A DNA stretch of 64,000 nucleotides from the NCBI GenBank assembly GCA_950106755.1, contig OX467090.1, forward strand, positions 5,332,001 through 5,396,000, given 5' to 3'. Made by a program: the position numbers and the translations under genes. Source of the DNA: Climacium dendroides. Taxonomy: Eukaryota > Streptophyta > Bryopsida > Hypnales > Climaciaceae. The notes beneath the pieces were generated by a model, which worked only from the letters and a program-made list of their open reading frames with translations, made no database searches and had not been told where the DNA came from. Shown one piece after another: positions 60,401 to 64,000 of this stretch. Position 1 is the first letter of the stretch; every line of letters begins with the position of its first letter.

Positions 60401-61999
60401 CTTCTTGCTACCTCTTCTGAGTCATTCATTCAGAATGCCTCGGTGCATTCCATCATGGATTCTTTAGGAGACCCAAATGGTCCTCCTCCGCTTTGGACCC
60501 AACTGCATGACTTCATCTCTCGGGTATTTTTATTAAACCTTGATCTACAATTTTTTCCTTCTTCTATTTTGCTGGTTCATTGATATTACAATTGTTTTTA
60601 CTTCTTATTCCTAATTGTGTCATTGATGTTACAATTTATTTTCTAATTCAAATTTCTTTTCCAGGTTGGAGCAGGGAGGTCCTGTCGTGTATCTAATGAC
60701 AAATGCAAGCACACTAGGATTGATTTGCTCATTGCAAACATCCCAGAGAACTTGCCAGTGCCTGGGATTTCTGTACCTAGTACGGTCATTCCACCTTGGA
60801 ATGTTCGACCGGAGAAGTATGTTGATACCATCTTCAAATTTGCAGAGATTTATCTGCATGACGATGCAACACTTCTCCTTTTCCATCCAAATGACCGCAA
60901 TGTTCTTATCGATGTGGAGGAGTGTGCGGAGACTTACAACTTCTGCTTGGAGTAAGATTGGTGGGGCATAAATGATCTTCCGTTGGCTTCTCCACGGAAT
61001 CCATCCACTACGGTAATTGTCATCTTCATCTCTTCTTTTAGTTATCATCCATTCAGTTTTTTTCTTTAATTCTCTTTTCATTTTCTTATTTATATTTTTT
61101 ATACTAGTGAACATTTTCTTTTGGCAGTACACCCATTTTTGGGTTCAATTATTCGTACGGAGTGGCAATGTCCAATCTAGATTCTCCATTGGCAAAAATT
61201 TTGAACACCATGACTACTTCTACAACTTTGTGAGTTCTGACTCACAACTCATGCACGGGAGTGTTCCATGGCGAGGGCCTCGGGAGAAGAATCCGGAATT
61301 CGTGAAGTCCTATATTGAGGCTCTCTCCAAAGTTGGAGATATTATATTGGATTGGAATGCCTCTACATGTTACTTCTTACTTTCATTCTTTTTTTGCTAC
61401 AATTTTTTCAGTATCTAATCTTGCATTTCAAAATCATATCATATTTGTTTTAACATTCAATTTCTACGGCAGGTGCTTCCATTCGTGCTTGCCAATCTCT
61501 TGGCAGGCACATTTTGGCCTTTGAGGAAGACCCGGAGATCTTCAAGGCTCTTTTGGAACCCCTCATCCCCACCTCGATTCCTACTTTTGTAGTTCAGAAG
61601 AGGAAAGTTGTGCGGCGTGGCATGTTAGATCGTGCAGAGAAGAAGCTAAAACTCAACCGCGTTCCTTCTTGTGAGTAAGTTCTTCCCTTACTTATGAATT
61701 TGTTATATTTCTTACATTTTATGGTCTCAACTTGGTTTCTTATTCTTTAGTTACTTTGCAGAGCTCCAGCATTACCCTCATCTCCTGCTGCATTGATGCC
61801 TATGGTGTTTACACCATTAGCCAGCCTATTTCTTCCTTGCTATGCAGCAGATGCGGCGATGGTGATGGCAACTTCGACATCTCTACCTAAACGGCAATCC
61901 AAGCGCTCATATGATAGGCGTGTTATGCAATATGTAGAAGTAGAGGCCAACAAAGGTAGTTCTGAAGACAAAGACATTAGCTCTAGCATCTACAGTTAG

Positions 62000-62479
62000 T
62001 TTTATGATTTGCATTTGTTTTTATTTGGATTTGGTATGGGTTAGACTTGGTCAGACTTGGATGTGATTTGGCTTTGATTTGATTTTCATATACACACACT
62101 ATACATATTTTGCATATTTTTCCTACTCCATTGTATCATGTCTGTGATCATATCTAGTACCTAATATTTGTTTATTATTTCTCTAAATGTTTTGAATATC
62201 CAAACTATCTAACATTTCAAGATCTATTTCTTCAATTTCATCTCTGATAAGGGATTCAACATAGTCCAATGGCTGAGATGGATAAAAATGATCTACAAAT
62301 TCCCTGATGGTCATCCCATGATTATAGGTTTCATCTTAAAGAATGTGTCAAAATTTGCGATCATAGGCACTGGTATATTCATTTTTCATGGAAAAAATAT
62401 TTCAAAATTACTCATTTGTTTCTACTCACCGCTCTAAGCTCACATAATAGCAATCCCCGGTAGCGACGTTCAAGCTCAC
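62000..62479. other. 3' flank of the methyltransferase-like gene
   Basis: Contains TTAGACTTGGTCAGACTTGG and AT-rich DNA. GGTAGCGACGTTCAAGC at 62458 is shared with 26222, next to the intact protease. No gene. Confidence 0.45.
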
Positions 62480-63167
62480 ATTATTGTGGTCTCTACCCTA
62501 AGTTTCCACCTCCGTCCCCCTTTGGACTGTCAAAATTCAATGCATTTCCTTCCTTTCGGCATTTTTATGGAATTGCATCAATTTTAACAAAATCGATGTT
62601 CAGGTATTTTGAGCTACCTTGATGCACCGAGACCACCCAGAATCATTACTGAGTGTGCCAGGCACCACCACTGAGGCCCGCTACCACGCCGCAGTTGCAC
62701 GCGAAAATGCTCGCCTGTCGCGCCGAGGTCTGGCAACTACTACTTTGCTGTACAATTCAACACCTCCATCTGCTCCGCGATGCTCGAGGGAGAGTTAGAA
62801 TATGTCATGACTCTGTACTTGGGCACTCCTACATAGAAATTTGTTCTCATTGTGGACATCGGGAGTAATTTAGTGTAGGTGCAATGTGTCCCTTGCATCT
62901 AATGCTACAATGAAACAAATCTATTTTTCGACCCCTCCAAGTCTAGCACCTACTTAGCAGTTTCTTGCAGCAGCCCAATTGTAACCAAACGCAAGTGAGC
63001 TCATGAACAATCTCACATAAGACATCTCTTCCCATTTCCCAAGTCTTTTCAATTGTTTTAACCTAAAATATAGAATTAGATTTTGTTTTTTTCTATAAGA
63101 GATGTTCGTAATCATCATTTTTGGACTAATAATATTTGAAGATTGAATGATTATGATCTAAATTTGA

Positions 63168-63209
<42 letters not shown>

Positions 63210-63270
63210 TTGTTGATTGCAATTAATAGACTCAACTTGCAATAGTTTCAACACGTTGTCGGGTTGAGAG
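62480..63270 (+). pseudogene. Truncated nepenthesin-like aspartic protease paralogue
   Basis: Aligned by eye with the gene at 23435-25933: the end of exon 1 (ATTGTGGTCTCTA, where the donor GT has become CT), the first intron, exon 2 (GTTTEARYHAAVARENARL, EYVMTLYLGTPT), the second intron, and the first 30 bp of exon 3 (ACTTGCAATAGTTTCAAC). It stops before the second active site. The first active site reads DIGS rather than DTGS. Stops replace Gln after LGTPT, Trp after SNLV and Gln in the cysteine insert, and there are small indels. Orientation is opposite to the intact copy 37 kb away. Clearly dead. Confidence 0.9.
63169..63205. repeat. (TA)n microsatellite
   Basis: About 18 TA units in the second intron of the protease pseudogene, where the intact gene has non-repetitive sequence. 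Confidence 0.95.
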
Positions 63271-64000
63271 GCCTTGCCTTGAAAAAACGCAAGAAATCTA
63301 GTTGCAACTAGATTTGATCCAAAAAATGAAAGACTACGATGTTAAATATACTCACAAATTCACATATATACACATAAACCTTCAGATAGTGTCAAATAAA
63401 CCAAATAAAATATCACGTGCTCAAATACTCCCATAATGTGTCATATAGGCCAAAAAGATGTCACCTGTTTGTATAAAAATAGTAGAAGTTACACATAAAC
63501 ATCTTAAATTCCTTTTGAAGAAGCACCTCATATTAAAATGAGTACGAAAATCGTTCCAAAACTCCAAATTGAGAGTATAATAACTCTTTTTAAAGTTAAC
63601 AATAATATCTACAAACCCTCCAAATATCAACTCAAAAGCTTATATTGTCTGACTTTTAGTCTCTCAAAATATACTCTCTTCAACTCAAAGGCAGCTCATC
63701 ACTACTTTGCATGTAAACTCATAACTTTCACGAGCTAACTCCAATTTGATCTTGTGATGTGTTTATAAAAAGCTAACACAATCCTCTACAATCCCTTCAA
63801 AACTCACTTCAAAATATGATACTATCCAATTTTTATAGTCGGTCAAAGTCCTCTCATTTCAAATCAAAAGCAACACCTCACCACTTCACTTTTACATTCA
63901 TAATTTTTGCATCTTAACTTCAAACAAAGAGAGTGATAGTTTTTTGAAAAGTTAACAACTCAATTTATAAAAATGTCAAATCTCAAATGGAAATACAGTT
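63271..64000. other. AT-rich DNA at window end, nothing recognised
   Basis: No gene or repeat boundary that I can define. Confidence 0.5.

Larger units (their letters stand above)
54623..61999 (+). pseudogene. ParB-like / N4-N6 DNA methyltransferase-like multi-exon gene, decayed
   Basis: Exons by splice borders and frame: 54623-54901, about 55261-55431, 57605-57679, 57842-58430, 58519-58714, 58825-59013, 59116-59331, 59440-about 59680, about 59806-60523, 60665-61012, 61128-61368, 61473-61674, 61762-61999. The N-terminal half resembles ParB domains: VLDCMCIPLNRF, RVRPIQEVDVATLEKRF, then FVGDGNHRFTTWWRHIN. After a basic linker the C-terminal half follows beta-class methyltransferase order: IDLLIANIPENLP (motif IV position), ATLLLFHPNDRN and DWWGIND, then KNPEFVKSYIEALSKVGD (motif X) and DIILDWNASTCASIRACQSL-GRHILAFEEDPE (motif I). 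The DPPY/SPPY tetrapeptide and the motif I glycines are absent, so this copy is probably not catalytic. In-frame stops at 55318, 58231, 58565, 58864, 59248, 59565, 59903 and 60953, and a one-base loss near 58104, mark a pseudogene. Domain calls are by eye. Confidence 0.55.

Overview
The window is AT-rich nuclear DNA from a land plant. Four low-copy gene regions with short spliceosomal introns sit in a much larger background of decayed DNA transposons and their short internally deleted copies (MITEs). No organellar or bacterial gene organisation is seen. The gene set (plant-type PP2A B55, plant-type EPL1, a nepenthesin-like protease, a SWIM-type MULE transposase, and a ParB-like plus DNA-methyltransferase-like gene) fits a non-seed plant such as a bryophyte or lycophyte best. 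That placement is inference from family resemblance, not proof.

Layout. 1-3050 (+) holds the 3' two-thirds of a PP2A B55 regulatory subunit gene, apparently intact. 6957-7520 (-) is an intronless FCP/SCP-type CTD phosphatase domain whose upstream reading frame contains stops. 7.6-13.2 kb is AT-rich with no recognisable gene, then tandem repeats, then 14186-18298 (+), a complete Enhancer-of-polycomb-like (EPL1) gene of about 13 exons. 19-23 kb is repeats. 23435-25933 (-) is a four-exon nepenthesin-like aspartic protease, and a ruined paralogue lies at 62480-63270 (+). 26-48 kb is a repeat field with a pogo/jerky-like DDE transposase remnant (36053-36967) and many TIR elements whose ends and target-site duplications can be read directly.

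48208-53623 (-) is one MULE-type transposase gene. It carries eight in-frame stops and a frameshift, and two CACTA elements (1507 bp and 227 bp) are inserted into it. Each has a perfect 3-bp target duplication, and removing either one restores the reading frame across its site.

54623-61999 (+) is the most interesting locus. It is a multi-exon gene, now broken by at least eight stops and a frameshift. Its N-terminal half reads like a ParB-type domain and its C-terminal half like a beta-class N4/N6 DNA methyltransferase, with motif order IV-X-I. A 2-kb intron in it carries two palindrome-bearing tandem repeats and a 5S-rRNA-like segment.

The working genes (PP2A B55, EPL1, aspartic protease) are ordinary and unrelated to each other. 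The shared theme of the rest is mobile DNA and, possibly, DNA modification.
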